DNA of 64,000 nucleotides from Pseudomonadota bacterium (GCA_022360315.1 JAKSDA010000065.1:1-64000); one strand, 5' to 3'; numbered from the stretch's first letter, positions 44,130 through 53,597 are shown. Translations and numbers: made by a program. The notes: generated from the sequence alone by a model not told the origin.

Positions 44130-44735
44130 ATGCGTCTCGCTTTTACATCTGCTAATTCGCTTGCTCTGTTATTCTGCCTGGGTGCATGTGGGCCGGCCCT
44201 GCCCGATTACGACTACAGCAAAGAGCCCGATCCCCGCGACAGCGAATATGTCTTGGGGGTTTCTGACAATCTCGACATCAATGTGTGGAAGAACTCGGAA
44301 GTGTCTGCCCGAGTGACCATTCGCCCCGACGGCAGGATCACCATGCCTCTGATCGGCGATCTGCAGGCGACCGGCAAGACTCCGTCTCAGCTCAAGCAGG
44401 AGATCCGTCGCCGGCTGACCAAATGGATCAAGCTCGACGGCGTCGAGATCACCATTGCGGTGAACAACTGGGCCAGTTACAGTTTCATCGTCAGCGGAGA
44501 GGTGAATCGGCCCGGCATCATCGAATCCAACCGACACGTTACTGTGGTCGAGGCCATTGCCATGGCTGGTGGCCTCACTCGCTTCGCCAAAAAAAATCAG
44601 ATCGTCCTGACCCGGACCGATCCCAAGACTCAGAAAGTCCGCCGTATACCTCTGGCCTACGAGCCGATTGTCAACGGCGATCGGCCCGACATGAACATCG
44701 TCATGATTCGCGGCGACACACTCCACGTGCCCTAG
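44130..44735 (+). CDS. Polysaccharide export (OPX/Wza-like) lipoprotein
   Basis: About 201 residues from the ATG at 44130 with GGGAG upstream; the frame is open far upstream but only this start gives a lipoprotein signal (ALLFCLGAC). A Poly_export domain (EYVLGVSDNLDINVWKNSEV, then RITMPLIGDLQATGKTPSQL) is followed by one SLBB domain (FIVSGEVNRPGIIESNR, then VVEAIAMAGGL). It is shorter than Wza and lacks the C-terminal membrane-spanning helix, so it is a short OPX type. It should form part of the export channel for the polysaccharide made by the following genes. Confidence 0.9.
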   Translation: MRLAFTSANSLALLFCLGACGPALPDYDYSKEPDPRDSEYVLGVSDNLDINVWKNSEVSARVTIRPDGRITMPLIGDLQATGKTPSQLKQEIRRRLTKWIKLDGVEITIAVNNWASYSFIVSGEVNRPGIIESNRHVTVVEAIAMAGGLTRFAKKNQIVLTRTDPKTQKVRRIPLAYEPIVNGDRPDMNIVMIRGDTLHVP

Positions 44736-44748
44736 CCGGGCCGGGGCC

Positions 44749-44823
44749 GGGGACGGTGTAAGCTTTTCAACTTGGCGCCACTGTAGGAGCAGGTCTCCAA
44801 GTTGAAAAGTTAACACCGTCCCC
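44749..44823. repeat. Long REP-like hairpin between converging genes
   Basis: GGGGACGGTGTAAGCTTTTC ... pairs with ... GAAAAGTTAACACCGTCCCC: arms at 44749-44775 and 44797-44823, with a stem of about 25 bp and one small mismatch region. Sequences of this type (GGGACGGTGT ... AAC...TTTTCAACTT) recur as REP-like elements in many bacteria and are sometimes associated with REP-associated Y1 transposases. Lying 14 bases after the OPX gene and ending 3 bases before the end of the converging transferase gene, it may terminate both transcripts. Confidence 0.8.
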
Positions 44824-44825
44824 GA

Positions 44826-45569
44826 CTAGCGGCCGGCGCCGCGCAGCATGATCAGCGGGGTCTTGAAAATGATCTGGAATTCCATACTGAGATAGCTGGT
44901 GAACTTCTCCAGCGCTGTGGCGTAGGCCAGGTCATAGAGCAGCTTCATGCGCATATCGTCGGCCACTGCGCGCTCCGGGTCGTCGTCGAGTTCTTCGAGG
45001 TCGAAGGGATTTTGCCACTCATTGGCAAACGGCTCGATGGCGCTGCCGACCGGAACGTCGCCCTGATAGCCCAGCGAAATCTGAGCCAGCCCGGTGATGC
45101 CGGGCTTGACATCGCGCATGCGCTCCTCGAAGAACGGGATGGCATGAGCGAGGTTTTCGAGGAGCTCGGGGCGTTCTGGCCGTGGACCGACCAAACTCAT
45201 GGTCCCGCGCAGAACCTCAAAGAGCTGGGGAATCTCGTCGAGTCGGGTCTTGCGCAAAAAACGGCCCACACGAGTGATGCGGGGATCCTCCTTGGACGCC
45301 AGCACAGCACCGGAAAATTTTTCAGCATCGGTGCGCATGGTTCGGAACTTGTGCATGTGAAACTCGTGGAAACGGAAGCGTCGGATGCCGCTCTCAACAT
45401 TGACCTCACGCAGGGTTCCGGCCCGCTTCTGGCGGTAAAAGACCGGACCGCGATCGTCGAGATAGATGGCCGCGGCAATCACCGGGATTGCTGGCGCCGA
45501 GATCGTCAACCCGACCAGAGAACCAGCAACATCTATCAACCGCTTGGTAATGCGCACACTCAAACGCAT
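44826..45569 (-). CDS. Undecaprenyl-phosphate sugar phosphotransferase (phosphoglycosyl transferase)
   Basis: 247 residues. One N-terminal hydrophobic helix (about 16-35, the re-entrant membrane helix of small PGTs) and the catalytic core: RGPVFYRQKRAG, HKFRTMRTDAE, the D-E pair in RLDEIPQLFEVLRGTMSLVG, and PRPERPE. This is the bacterial sugar-transferase family of WbaP/PglC-like monotopic enzymes that place the first sugar-phosphate on undecaprenyl phosphate. The sugar is unknown. It is convergent with the OPX gene and divergent from the RsbW-like gene. Confidence 0.92.
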   Translation of the reverse strand: MRLSVRITKRLIDVAGSLVGLTISAPAIPVIAAAIYLDDRGPVFYRQKRAGTLREVNVESGIRRFRFHEFHMHKFRTMRTDAEKFSGAVLASKEDPRITRVGRFLRKTRLDEIPQLFEVLRGTMSLVGPRPERPELLENLAHAIPFFEERMRDVKPGITGLAQISLGYQGDVPVGSAIEPFANEWQNPFDLEELDDDPERAVADDMRMKLLYDLAYATALEKFTSYLSMEFQIIFKTPLIMLRGAGR

Positions 45570-45622
45570 GGGAGCTGCAGCCTAACACAGAGCGCTGGTC
45601 TCTGATATCATACGCCCATTCC

Positions 45623-46156
45623 ATGTCGGACACTCGCACTGTCGCCCTGACCATTCCCGGTCTTCTCGAGTTTCGCGATCTGGCCATGCGTGTCGTCATG
45701 GAGTCTTGCAATCTGGTCGGGACCAACGGGCTGAGCCAGCCCGCCGACGGCAATGGAGAATCACAACCAGCTCTGTCCGACACATACGATTTCAGCGACG
45801 ACTTCACTCTTGCGTTTTCGTCGGGGTTCTCCGAAATTTTCAACAACATCGTGCTCCACGCTTACGATGGAGGAGGAGGGGGCACGATTCGCTGTGAGAT
45901 CCGTATTGCTACCGATCACCTCGCTGTCGAGATCACCGACACGGGGAGAAGTTTCGACCTCACAGCCGTAAAGCCTCTGGAGGAGGCTTTGCCCATGGGA
46001 GGAATGGGTATAACGATCGCCCGGGGGTTCCTTGATGAAGTCGACTATGAGTCGGGACCGCCCAATCGCTGGCGTCTGGTGAAATATCTCCGGCGACCTT
46101 CGGAGCCACAGGGTGGACCATCAGTACCGCCGGAGGCTTCCGGGCAAACGCAGTGA
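45623..46156 (+). CDS. RsbW/SpoIIAB-like ATP-binding regulator
   Basis: 177 residues. The HATPase_c_2 fold is evident: N-box SEIFNNIVLHAY, G1-like DTGRSFD, and G2 GGMGITIARGFLDEVDY. The N-terminal 45 residues are variable. Such proteins bind ATP and act as serine kinases or switch proteins with STAS-domain partners; a STAS gene follows 154 bases later. A target sigma factor is not encoded here, so it may control a sigma factor elsewhere or the polysaccharide system (inference). Confidence 0.85.
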   Translation: MSDTRTVALTIPGLLEFRDLAMRVVMESCNLVGTNGLSQPADGNGESQPALSDTYDFSDDFTLAFSSGFSEIFNNIVLHAYDGGGGGTIRCEIRIATDHLAVEITDTGRSFDLTAVKPLEEALPMGGMGITIARGFLDEVDYESGPPNRWRLVKYLRRPSEPQGGPSVPPEASGQTQ

Positions 46157-46309
46157 ACTTCTCGCAGCCATCATGCTGAAACCAAGTATCCACAACTCCG
46201 CGCAATACCTAATACCGCGCTACACCCGGCCTGGTTCTCATCCCTGGCTGATGGGGCTTCGTTTGCAGGCGAGCCATGGGGGAACTTGTGGACCTTCTAG
46301 CCCACAGGG

Positions 46310-46642
46310 TTGATCGACGTGTCAGAAGAACTGTACACCCGAAGCGACAATGGCAATGAAACGACGGTGAGTATTCGCAAGAAGCTCGACGTCACCAATG
46401 CGCCGCAGCTATTCGATCTCATTGCGGAGCTCGAGGAAGATGTAAAAGCCAAAAAAGTCTCCACTGTGATCGTCGACCTCAAAGAACTAGAGCTCATCGA
46501 CAGCTCGGGGGTGGCGGCCATCGTCGGCCTGTACAAGAGAACCAAAAAGCTGGGCGGCACAGTGAAAATCACCGAGGCCAACGGCCAGCCCCTGGCCATC
46601 TTCAAACTGCTGCGCATGGATCGGGTGTGGGGCTTGGAATAA
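46310..46642 (+). CDS. STAS-domain anti-anti-sigma-like protein
   Basis: 110 residues, starting at a TTG (46310) or possibly the GTG at 46319. The STAS fold is complete: TVSIRKKLDVTNAPQLFD, then VIVDLKELELIDSSGVAAIV with the phosphorylatable Ser in D-S-S-G, and the C-terminal helix AIFKLLRMDRVWG. It is the likely partner of the RsbW-like protein encoded upstream, forming a phosphorylation-based switch. Confidence 0.88.
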   Translation: MIDVSEELYTRSDNGNETTVSIRKKLDVTNAPQLFDLIAELEEDVKAKKVSTVIVDLKELELIDSSGVAAIVGLYKRTKKLGGTVKITEANGQPLAIFKLLRMDRVWGLE

Positions 46643-46750
46643 CCCGCGCTTTTGCCACTCCATCGGCGGTCGCCTGTGGCGTTGATCCCTCGATGCAGCG
46701 CCGACAACTCGGTATTGATGATTTTTCTCGCACAGTTCACCACATGATCT

Positions 46751-47944
46751 ATGCGGGTTCTTGCCATAACCAATTTATTTCCCAACCGGCAGCGTCCGTT
46801 GCTTGCGCCGTACAACCTGCAGCAATTGACTGCGCTGGGTGAGCTTTGCGAGCTCGACATCATGGCCACCATTCCCTGGTTTCCGGGGTCCCGGTTGCTG
46901 TCGCGGTGGACCTACAGTGGCCGCATGCACAGAGTTCCGCGGGCAGAGCAGTACCGAGGGTTATGGGTAGAGCATCCGCGGGTTCTGTACATTCCGCGCA
47001 TGCTGGGTTTGAGCGGGCCGCTATATGCTGCGTCGCTTTTGACTAGGGTGCTTCGCTATCGCGGCAAGATCGACGTCATCTTTTCGGCCTGGGCTTATCC
47101 AGATGGGTGTGCTTCGGTAGCTCTGGCCGATTTATTGGGTGTTCCTGCGGTGGTCAAGCTACACGGCTCTGACGCCAACGTTCTGCCCGAGCTGGCCGGG
47201 GCCCAGCCCTATCTGCGTTTTTTGTTGCCCCGGGCGGCCCGTGTGGTGGCGGTCAGCCGGCAGTTGGGACGGCGCGCGTGCCAGCTCGGCGTCGATCCTG
47301 AAAGAGTGGCCGTGGTCTACAACGGCATTGATAGCGGGTTGTTTCACGTGCGCGATCGGGCTCAGGCCCGGGCCAAACTGGGTCTACCTCGGGGCCGAAA
47401 GATCATCCTCTACGTCGGCAATCTGCTCGAGACCAAGGGTATACTCGACCTGTCGGTGGCGTTCGAGCAAGTGAGTGCTCGCCAGCCGCACTCCATGCTC
47501 ATCGCGGTGGGAGAGGGTTCTGCCCGCTCGGTGTGCGAAGAGTACGCCCATCGCATCGGGCCGCAGATGAAACTGGTCGGCGCCGTTCCATTCGAGGAGG
47601 TCAGCACCTGGCTCGCCGCGTGCGATGTTCTCACCTTGCCCAGCTGGAACGAGGGCACGCCGAATGTCGTGCTCGAGGCCTATGCGTGCGGCCGGCGTGT
47701 GGTCGCCACCGATGTCGGCGGCATTCCGGACCTGGTTCACTCGGACACCCTGGGCGAGCTCGTGGCGGTGCGAGACCCCAGCGCACTGGCCGACGCGCTG
47801 TGTCGCGCGACAGAAAGAGAGTACGAGCCGGCCGAGGTGGCCTCGATTGGCGCACACGGTGACTGGCAGTCCAACGCAGCCCATCTGTACCAGGTTCTGG
47901 AGGCGGCGATCAAAACCCGTCGACCAAAGCTGCGGCGGAGATAG
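46751..47944 (+). CDS. GT4-family glycosyltransferase
   Basis: 397 residues, GT-B fold: N-terminal VLAITNLFPN and a PYNLQQLTALGEL helix; the nucleotide-sugar domain with VAVVYNGIDSGLF, ILYVGNLLETKGI and the E-x7-E motif in SWNEGTPNVVLEAYACGRRV. It adds a sugar from a nucleotide donor, retaining stereochemistry, in the cytoplasm during lipid-linked repeat-unit assembly. Substrates cannot be told from sequence. It precedes the Wzz-type genes, so it belongs to the exopolysaccharide locus. Confidence 0.92.
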   Translation: MRVLAITNLFPNRQRPLLAPYNLQQLTALGELCELDIMATIPWFPGSRLLSRWTYSGRMHRVPRAEQYRGLWVEHPRVLYIPRMLGLSGPLYAASLLTRVLRYRGKIDVIFSAWAYPDGCASVALADLLGVPAVVKLHGSDANVLPELAGAQPYLRFLLPRAARVVAVSRQLGRRACQLGVDPERVAVVYNGIDSGLFHVRDRAQARAKLGLPRGRKIILYVGNLLETKGILDLSVAFEQVSARQPHSMLIAVGEGSARSVCEEYAHRIGPQMKLVGAVPFEEVSTWLAACDVLTLPSWNEGTPNVVLEAYACGRRVVATDVGGIPDLVHSDTLGELVAVRDPSALADALCRATEREYEPAEVASIGAHGDWQSNAAHLYQVLEAAIKTRRPKLRRR

Positions 47945-48103
47945 AGCGGGCCTCGGCCGGCGGTGTGACGGGGGTTGTTTCGAGCCGGGCCGGGCTCGCT
48001 CCATGTGCTACTTTTGGGGGGCGAGAACGCTGTGGGTGATGCTCCAACATGGCTGCCAAAATCCGACCCGAGGGGCGGAGACTGGTATGACGACGAGCAG
48101 CCG

Positions 48104-49207
48104 ATGCGCACGATTCTGATCGGCGAATTGCAGCGTCTCAAGCAGCGGATGAAGGCGCATCCGATCCGGGTACTGCTCTTGGCGGCTCTGTTGACCGGTG
48201 GTGTGGTCAAGAAAGTGGCCACCAAGCCGAGGGCGTACGACGCCCAGGTGACACTGCGGGTCAGCCAGGGCACGCTCAGCGACGAACGGGGTTCGCCTCT
48301 GCCCAACGCGGCTCTCCAGGATTACATCTACAGCTATGTCCTGAACAAGAAGGTCCTGGAAGAGCGCGTGATCAAGCAACACGGCTTCTTTCGCGATGTC
48401 TACGACGACCAGGGGCTCGAGGCCGCATTGGAGGAGCTGCGCGAGTTCCTCAACATCCGGGCGTATCGCAACTATTTTTTGTACAACCGCAGCTATGAGA
48501 GCACGCCGCGTTCGGTCCATCTGACCATCGAATACACCAACCGGGATCCTGAATTCGCGTACAAGATGGTGAGCGTTCTGGCCGACATCGTGGTCAACAA
48601 CGAGTCTGCCCGGCGGGTCAGGGAAGCTCGATTTGCGGCTGAGAATGCTCAACACGCAGTGGCCAGAGCCGAGGAGCTCGCCGGCGAGAAATACGAACGA
48701 CTGAACCAGGCCCAGTACAACCTGATCAAATCGCGCCTGGTCGGCGACAGCGAGGCCGCTGCCCGGGCCCAGGTTGCCATTGACGAGCTCACTGAGCAGC
48801 TGCCCAGAGAGGATCTGCGACTGAGAGCGCTCCGGCGCGAGCAGCAGCAGATCGAGTTTCGGCTGCGTCTGGAGGAGAGCAGCCTGGCCATCTTGTGGGA
48901 GGTGGTTTCCGAGGATCGACCGCGGGTCATTCCCCCGCCCGGGCCCATATTCCTCACTACCCTGGCCATGGTGTGTTTTTGCATCTTTGTGCCCATCTGT
49001 GCCATTGGCTTTGGAACCTTTGATTCCAGGATCCATGACCTCGAAGATGTGACCCGGTTGGATATGCCCGCTGTGGGACATGTGCCCTCCTTCGAGGGCG
49101 ACCGCGTCGGCTCGCTCAAGAGCCGTATTGGCCGGGCTGGCCGGGGTCTTTTGAGTTGGTCCAGTACTCGCAGGAATCGCCGCGTGGGCGGTGATCGTGT
49201 AGCATGA
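48104..49207 (+). CDS. Wzz-type chain-length / polysaccharide co-polymerase, first copy
   Basis: About 367 residues from the ATG at 48104; the frame is open to 47975 and a GTG at about 48033 is another possible start, so the N-terminus is uncertain. It has an N-terminal membrane helix (about residues 22-37), a periplasmic coiled-coil region (for example ARAEELAGEKYERLNQAQYN) and a second membrane helix (about 285-303, TTLAMVCFCIFVPICAIGF). The layout fits the polysaccharide co-polymerase family but lacks a clear GNVR signature. It lies eight bases before the second Wzz-like gene. Confidence 0.78.
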   Translation: MRTILIGELQRLKQRMKAHPIRVLLLAALLTGGVVKKVATKPRAYDAQVTLRVSQGTLSDERGSPLPNAALQDYIYSYVLNKKVLEERVIKQHGFFRDVYDDQGLEAALEELREFLNIRAYRNYFLYNRSYESTPRSVHLTIEYTNRDPEFAYKMVSVLADIVVNNESARRVREARFAAENAQHAVARAEELAGEKYERLNQAQYNLIKSRLVGDSEAAARAQVAIDELTEQLPREDLRLRALRREQQQIEFRLRLEESSLAILWEVVSEDRPRVIPPPGPIFLTTLAMVCFCIFVPICAIGFGTFDSRIHDLEDVTRLDMPAVGHVPSFEGDRVGSLKSRIGRAGRGLLSWSSTRRNRRVGGDRVA

Positions 49208-49214
49208 CTAGAAC

Positions 49215-50738
49215 ATGGCCATTGGAACTGTAACGCCGCGCGACCAGTTCGACAAACTTCTCGCTTTTGCCCGGCGGGGTTTGCGCTACTGGTGGTTGAT
49301 CGCCATCATCACGATGCTAGGAGGGGCACTGTCGGCTTTGGTTGCACTCAGGGCCAAGCCCAAGTACGTCTCAGAGGCCAGAATCATCTACAACGAGCGC
49401 ATCAGCTCGAGCCTATTGCAGGGACGCAATGTAGTCCAGCGGACCAGAAACCTGGGCAATCGCTATCGCGAGCTACTCCTGGCCAGGCCGCAGTTGACCA
49501 AGCTCATCACCGAACTCGGCCTGGTCCCGGACATCGTGGCCAAAGAGGGCATTGACGCGGCCTTTGACGAAGTCAAGCTGCTCATCAAGTTTCGGGTCCG
49601 CGGCACCGGCATGTTCCACATCGAGTATACCTCCGACAATCCCGAGGAGGCGCAGAAGGTCACGGAGTTTCTGACCGAGATCCTCATTACCGAAGATCGC
49701 CGATTGCGCCAGGAGAACGCCAAGATCACCAAGGAGTTCCTGGTCAAAGAAAAGTCCGAACGCAGTGCGGACCTGGCCAAACGGCAGCGCATGCTCTACG
49801 AGTTTTTGGCCGAGCATCCCGAGTTTGTGCAGGATTCGGCCCGAGGTCCGGCGGCGGCTACCGGGTCTGCCATTCGCGCTGCGGCCGAGAGAGATCCTGT
49901 GGTCAGCGATCCGATCAACAGCGATCCGCGTCTGGAAGCCCTGTTGCGTCAGCGCAAGCGTATCAAGGATGGGCTCGACGCTCCCGAGCCGGTCGACGTG
50001 AGGCCGCAGAGGACTCCCGAGCAGCGCGACGCCGACCAGGTAGTTCGCGAGGCCAAGGCCGAGTTGCAGCGGGCGCAGAGGAATCTCGAGAACATGCGAT
50101 CTCAGTTCCAGCCGGCCCATCCCGATGTGCGTCGGGCTCGGAAGCGGGTTCGCGAGGCCGAAGATCGGGTCAAGCGGGCCGAAGCTGCGGTGCCGCCCGA
50201 TCCGCCCAAGCCGAGCAAATCCGATCGGCAAGCTCTGGCCAGAGACCTCAAAGAGGTCGAGCGGCAGATTGCCACCACCAGGAGCAGAATTCGGCGCGAA
50301 AAACAGCGCGAGCAGGAAGGCAAACGGCCCAAACCCGAAGCCCGTGACGAGGAACCGGAGAACTGGGTGGTCGCTCGCGAAAACGAATACGCTGGGCTAA
50401 ACCAGGCGGTGGAGGAAGCGCAGCGTCGGGTCGAAGAGCTCGACACCAGCCTGTCCAGAGCGGAGATCAGCGCCAGCCAACAGATGGCTGAAGAGGGGGC
50501 TGTTCTCACTGTCATTGACCCGGCCAGCTTGCCGGTCAAGCCGCGGGGCAAGGGCCCGATTTTTCTGCTGGCTGCCGGTATCATGGCGTTTTTGATCCTG
50601 GGCACTGGGCTCGCTCTGGCCCTTGCCCTGGTCGACGACCGCCTCTACACGGCTGGCGACCTTGAGGGCCTGGGCATAGCACCGGTCATGGTCGTAGTTC
50701 CCAAACCAACCAAGAGGAAGTGGTTCCGCCGTGTCTGA
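49215..50738 (+). CDS. Wzz/GumC-type chain-length determinant, second copy
   Basis: 507 residues: first membrane helix about 26-45 ([20 protein letters not shown]), long periplasmic helical hairpin with coiled coils (for example [20 protein letters not shown] and [20 protein letters not shown], a Wzz-like Q-x-x-x-P-D-V motif), the typical pre-membrane Pro-rich [15 protein letters not shown], and a second helix about 454-475. It controls polymer chain length and links the channel to the cytoplasmic ATPase. The ATPase gene overlaps its end by eight bases. Confidence 0.92.
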   Translation: MAIGTVTPRDQFDKLLAFARRGLRYWWLIAIITMLGGALSALVALRAKPKYVSEARIIYNERISSSLLQGRNVVQRTRNLGNRYRELLLARPQLTKLITELGLVPDIVAKEGIDAAFDEVKLLIKFRVRGTGMFHIEYTSDNPEEAQKVTEFLTEILITEDRRLRQENAKITKEFLVKEKSERSADLAKRQRMLYEFLAEHPEFVQDSARGPAAATGSAIRAAAERDPVVSDPINSDPRLEALLRQRKRIKDGLDAPEPVDVRPQRTPEQRDADQVVREAKAELQRAQRNLENMRSQFQPAHPDVRRARKRVREAEDRVKRAEAAVPPDPPKPSKSDRQALARDLKEVERQIATTRSRIRREKQREQEGKRPKPEARDEEPENWVVARENEYAGLNQAVEEAQRRVEELDTSLSRAEISASQQMAEEGAVLTVIDPASLPVKPRGKGPIFLLAAGIMAFLILGTGLALALALVDDRLYTAGDLEGLGIAPVMVVVPKPTKRKWFRRV

Positions 50739-51699
50739 TCAAAAACTTTTCGGCTCGCAGTCCAAGACCATTGCCGACGCGGCCCGCACACTCGATCGGC
50801 AACAGGGATCCGGTACCAATAAATTGTCGGTTGATCACGCAGTATTTGCCGACGCGCGCAACACAGTATCGGATCAAGATTCCTCGAAGACCAAGCCCAG
50901 GGCTCCGTCGTACCATCATCGTGCGGCCAGTCCTCATATTGTGCGGGGAACCGATGCAGCCGCCACCGTGACCTTGCCGGCACTGGAAGAGAGAAAATCG
51001 GCTGACTCGCCCATGGTCAGGGTCAACGAGGCACCCGAAGTCAGCCTTACGCAGCACTCCTTGCCCGAGGACCGACCGCTCGATCCCCGGCTGGTCCTAC
51101 TGGCCGAGCCCGATTCGGAGCGGGCGGCGCGATTTCGCATTTTGCGCCATCATTTGATGGATCGCGGTCGGCCCCAGGTTGTAGTGATTTCGAGTCCCAA
51201 GCAGGGTGAGGGTAAGACCACCTGCGCGGTCAACCTTGCTCTGGCGCTTGCCGAGTGTGACCGTGCGCGAGTATTGCTGGTCGAGGCATCGGTTCGGCGA
51301 CCCCAGCTGGCAGCGGTATTTCGATTTGTGCCGCCGTGGTGTTTTGGCGAGCAGCTCAGTGCGCACCGGCATCAGCCGCTTCTTCCCTGGGGCGTGGTGG
51401 ATATCCCCGAGGCTTGTTTGCACGTCGCTGCCATCAATCCGCAGATCGAACAGAGCCAGCTACTTGATGCCCCGGCGTTTGCCATTGCGATGGAGCGGCT
51501 GCGTCTGGCCAGCTACGACCACATTGTCATCGACGCCCCGGCGGTTCTGGGCAGCGCCGAGGTCAACCTGATCCAGGATGCCGCCGACGGCGTACTGTTG
51601 ACCGCATGGGCCAAACACACCACGGCCCGCACCCTGCGCACAACTGTCGAACAACTCAGCCCAACCAAGATCATCGGCACCGTGCTGATGGAATTCTAG
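50731..51699 (+). CDS. BY-kinase-like (CpsD/Wzc-C-type) ATPase with altered Walker A'
   Basis: 322 residues, starting at a GTG inside the end of the Wzz gene. After a disordered N-terminus of about 120 residues, the P-loop is [19 protein letters not shown] and Walker B is [15 protein letters not shown]. The Walker A' motif, normally V-L-L-I-D-x-D-x-R-x-P, reads [11 protein letters not shown], so both Asp residues are changed. There is no C-terminal tyrosine cluster. It may therefore bind ATP and regulate assembly without tyrosine autokinase activity. It is the last gene of the polysaccharide operon. Confidence 0.85.
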   Translation: MSDQKLFGSQSKTIADAARTLDRQQGSGTNKLSVDHAVFADARNTVSDQDSSKTKPRAPSYHHRAASPHIVRGTDAAATVTLPALEERKSADSPMVRVNEAPEVSLTQHSLPEDRPLDPRLVLLAEPDSERAARFRILRHHLMDRGRPQVVVISSPKQGEGKTTCAVNLALALAECDRARVLLVEASVRRPQLAAVFRFVPPWCFGEQLSAHRHQPLLPWGVVDIPEACLHVAAINPQIEQSQLLDAPAFAIAMERLRLASYDHIVIDAPAVLGSAEVNLIQDAADGVLLTAWAKHTTARTLRTTVEQLSPTKIIGTVLMEF

Positions 51700-51757
51700 C
51701 CCAGGTCAAGTGACCGGAACCGTGAAAACCCAGCCTCACCCATCACCGGGACCGTAC

Positions 51758-51921
51758 TAAGAGCCGGTCCAAAACTCTCCGCGTCGCCAGAGCGGCGATC
51801 CATCACCGCCAGCGGGCTTGCTCGTCGGTCAAATACACCCAGTATTCTCCACTCCTCGCCCACCCACTGGCGGCGCGCCTCGTCGCTCTGGCTCGGTCCG
51901 AGGTTTTTGGAAGGGCTCTTA
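51758..51921 (+). mobile_element. MITE-like repeat family A, full copy
   Basis: The left end TAAGAGCCGGTCCAAAACTC and the right end TTTTTGGAAGGGCTCTTA bound a unit almost identical over its whole length to window positions 1-141 and to 24749-24913. It begins about 60 bases after the BY-kinase-like gene. Confidence 0.87.
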
Positions 51922-52622
51922 TTTGTTCTCCCACAGTAGTACTGCGCTGTCCAATATACGATGCTACCAAGTGCCTTTTCGCCGCGCGAGGTGTGCATGA
52001 TCTGCTCGGTCGAGCTCGGATCATATATATATTGGCGAAGTTCTCTTATATATTGATAAAGCTCGCTGCTTTCGATCAGCGATGACGCAACTCGGCCAAT
52101 TTGGCAGAAAACGTGGGAAAAAAGTCCTTTCTATTAGCCGTATCGCAAGCCACCCTGACTGCATATAGGATCGACTTTCTCCCGCCAATGTCGTCCGTCG
52201 GACCAAGATGGCTACACGCGCGGCAGCACTCGTCACCAATACTCTGCAAAACTCCTGGCCAAGACGGAGCGCCTGGCCGAGTCTGAACTGACTGTAGCGG
52301 AACAAGTAACGCCGTTGCAGAACGATGCCACAGCCAACGGCGCGTGCATGTGGGCTGGGGGGCGCGTGGAGCTTTGCTTGACGCACCGTATTGCACGTCT
52401 ACCGGTCGGAACCCGGGCGCGGCCCATATCCGGGTTACCGACCATGAGGGCGAAGTGACCGTAATCATTGCGGAGTTAATGGAAGGCTGGTCTGGCGCCT
52501 GTGCTGTTATTACGGGCATCGGCCCTGGTTTTCGGTTATCTCGAGTGGTGTGAGAATTGCCCGGTCCATTGGGTCAAATCGCTAATGACAATGGGGCTTT
52601 CAACGGGTAGACTTTCGTCTCG
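51922..52622. other. Non-coding or decayed region
   Basis: About 700 bases with no convincing gene. Protein-like fragments occur in several frames (for example SQATLTAYRIDFLPPMSSVG and VTVIIAELMEGWSG), with stops between them, so this may be a decayed gene that I cannot identify. Confidence 0.4.
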
Positions 52623-53597
52623 ATGAGCGTTGCCAAGCCGCTACCGCAGTCCGAACCCCGATCCGAGCCACGACCAGACTCGTCAACAGACGCGGTAAGT
52701 GGCGCAGTCAAGGATGCTGGCCCATCGTATGGAGGGAGCCGTTCGGGTGAACCAGATGGCACCCCGGCGCTGCCTCCGACCCAGGACGAGCTTCCCTACG
52801 ATGATGGGGTTCCCATGGAAAGCGAGCTACATCGGCAACAGATGGAATTGCTGATCAATGCACTCGAGCCCTGGCTCGGTCAGAGGCGAAACAGCACTGG
52901 CACTGGAGGGTATATCGGCGGCAACATGTTTGTGTACTTCAGCCTCGAGCAGGTGCGAAACAAAGATTTTTGCGGCCCCGATGTTTTTATTGTACTGGAT
53001 GCCGAGCCGAAAATTCGCAAGAGCTGGGTGGTATGGGAAGAAGGCAAGGGACCCGATGTTGTCATCGAACTTCTATCCGAGAGCACACAAGGGCTCGACA
53101 AGACGGCCAAGAAAGAGGTCTACCAGAACCAGTTACGGGTGCCCGAATACTACTGGTTCGATCCCGACAATCCCGACGATTTTGCCGGATTTGAGCTGTG
53201 CAACGGCACGTACAAGGAACTGCAGTTCGACGAAAAAGGACGCCTTACAAGTCTCCGGCTGGATGGTTTGCGGCTGGGTCGGTGGCAGGGCAGATGTCAC
53301 GGCAACCAGACCACCTGGCTACGCTGGTATACCGCCGAGGGTGCGCTCTTGCCCACTGCGGAAGAGCGGGCCGAGCAAGAAGCCCAGCGGGCCGAGCAAG
53401 AAGCCCAGCGGGCCGAGCAAGAAGCCCGGCGGGCCGAGCAAGAAGCCCGGCGGGCCAAGCAAGAAGCCCGGCGGGCCGAGCAAGAAGCCCAGCGGGCCGA
53501 GCATGAAGCCCAGCGGGCCGAGCAAGAAGCCCAGCGGGCCCTGGCACTAGAGCAGAAATTGCGTGCACTGGGCATCGATCCAGACGAGGCTGCGTGA
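52623..53597 (+). CDS. Uma2-family (DUF820) nuclease-fold protein with heptad-repeat tail
   Basis: 324 residues. The core (about residues 60-215) is Uma2-like, with the PD-(D/E)xK-type restriction fold: FCGPDVFIVLD, then GKGPDVVIELLSESTQGLDK and YQNQLRVPEYYWFDP. Residues from about 248 form 8-9 perfect or near-perfect heptads E-A-Q/R-R-A-E-Q, a predicted coiled coil, coded by a 21-bp tandem repeat, followed by LEQKLRALGIDPDE. Uma2 proteins are widespread in cyanobacteria and myxobacteria; their biological role is unknown. It stands alone between repeats. Confidence 0.88.
   Translation: MSVAKPLPQSEPRSEPRPDSSTDAVSGAVKDAGPSYGGSRSGEPDGTPALPPTQDELPYDDGVPMESELHRQQMELLINALEPWLGQRRNSTGTGGYIGGNMFVYFSLEQVRNKDFCGPDVFIVLDAEPKIRKSWVVWEEGKGPDVVIELLSESTQGLDKTAKKEVYQNQLRVPEYYWFDPDNPDDFAGFELCNGTYKELQFDEKGRLTSLRLDGLRLGRWQGRCHGNQTTWLRWYTAEGALLPTAEERAEQEAQRAEQEAQRAEQEARRAEQEARRAKQEARRAEQEAQRAEHEAQRAEQEAQRALALEQKLRALGIDPDEAA
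53361..53541 (+). repeat. 21-bp tandem repeat in the Uma2 gene
   Basis: Eight or so copies of a 21-base unit (GCGGGCCGAGCAAGAAGCCC plus one base) code for the heptads. Copy-to-copy differences are mostly single substitutions (AEQ/AKQ/AEH). Number changes by slippage would keep the reading frame. Confidence 0.9.
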
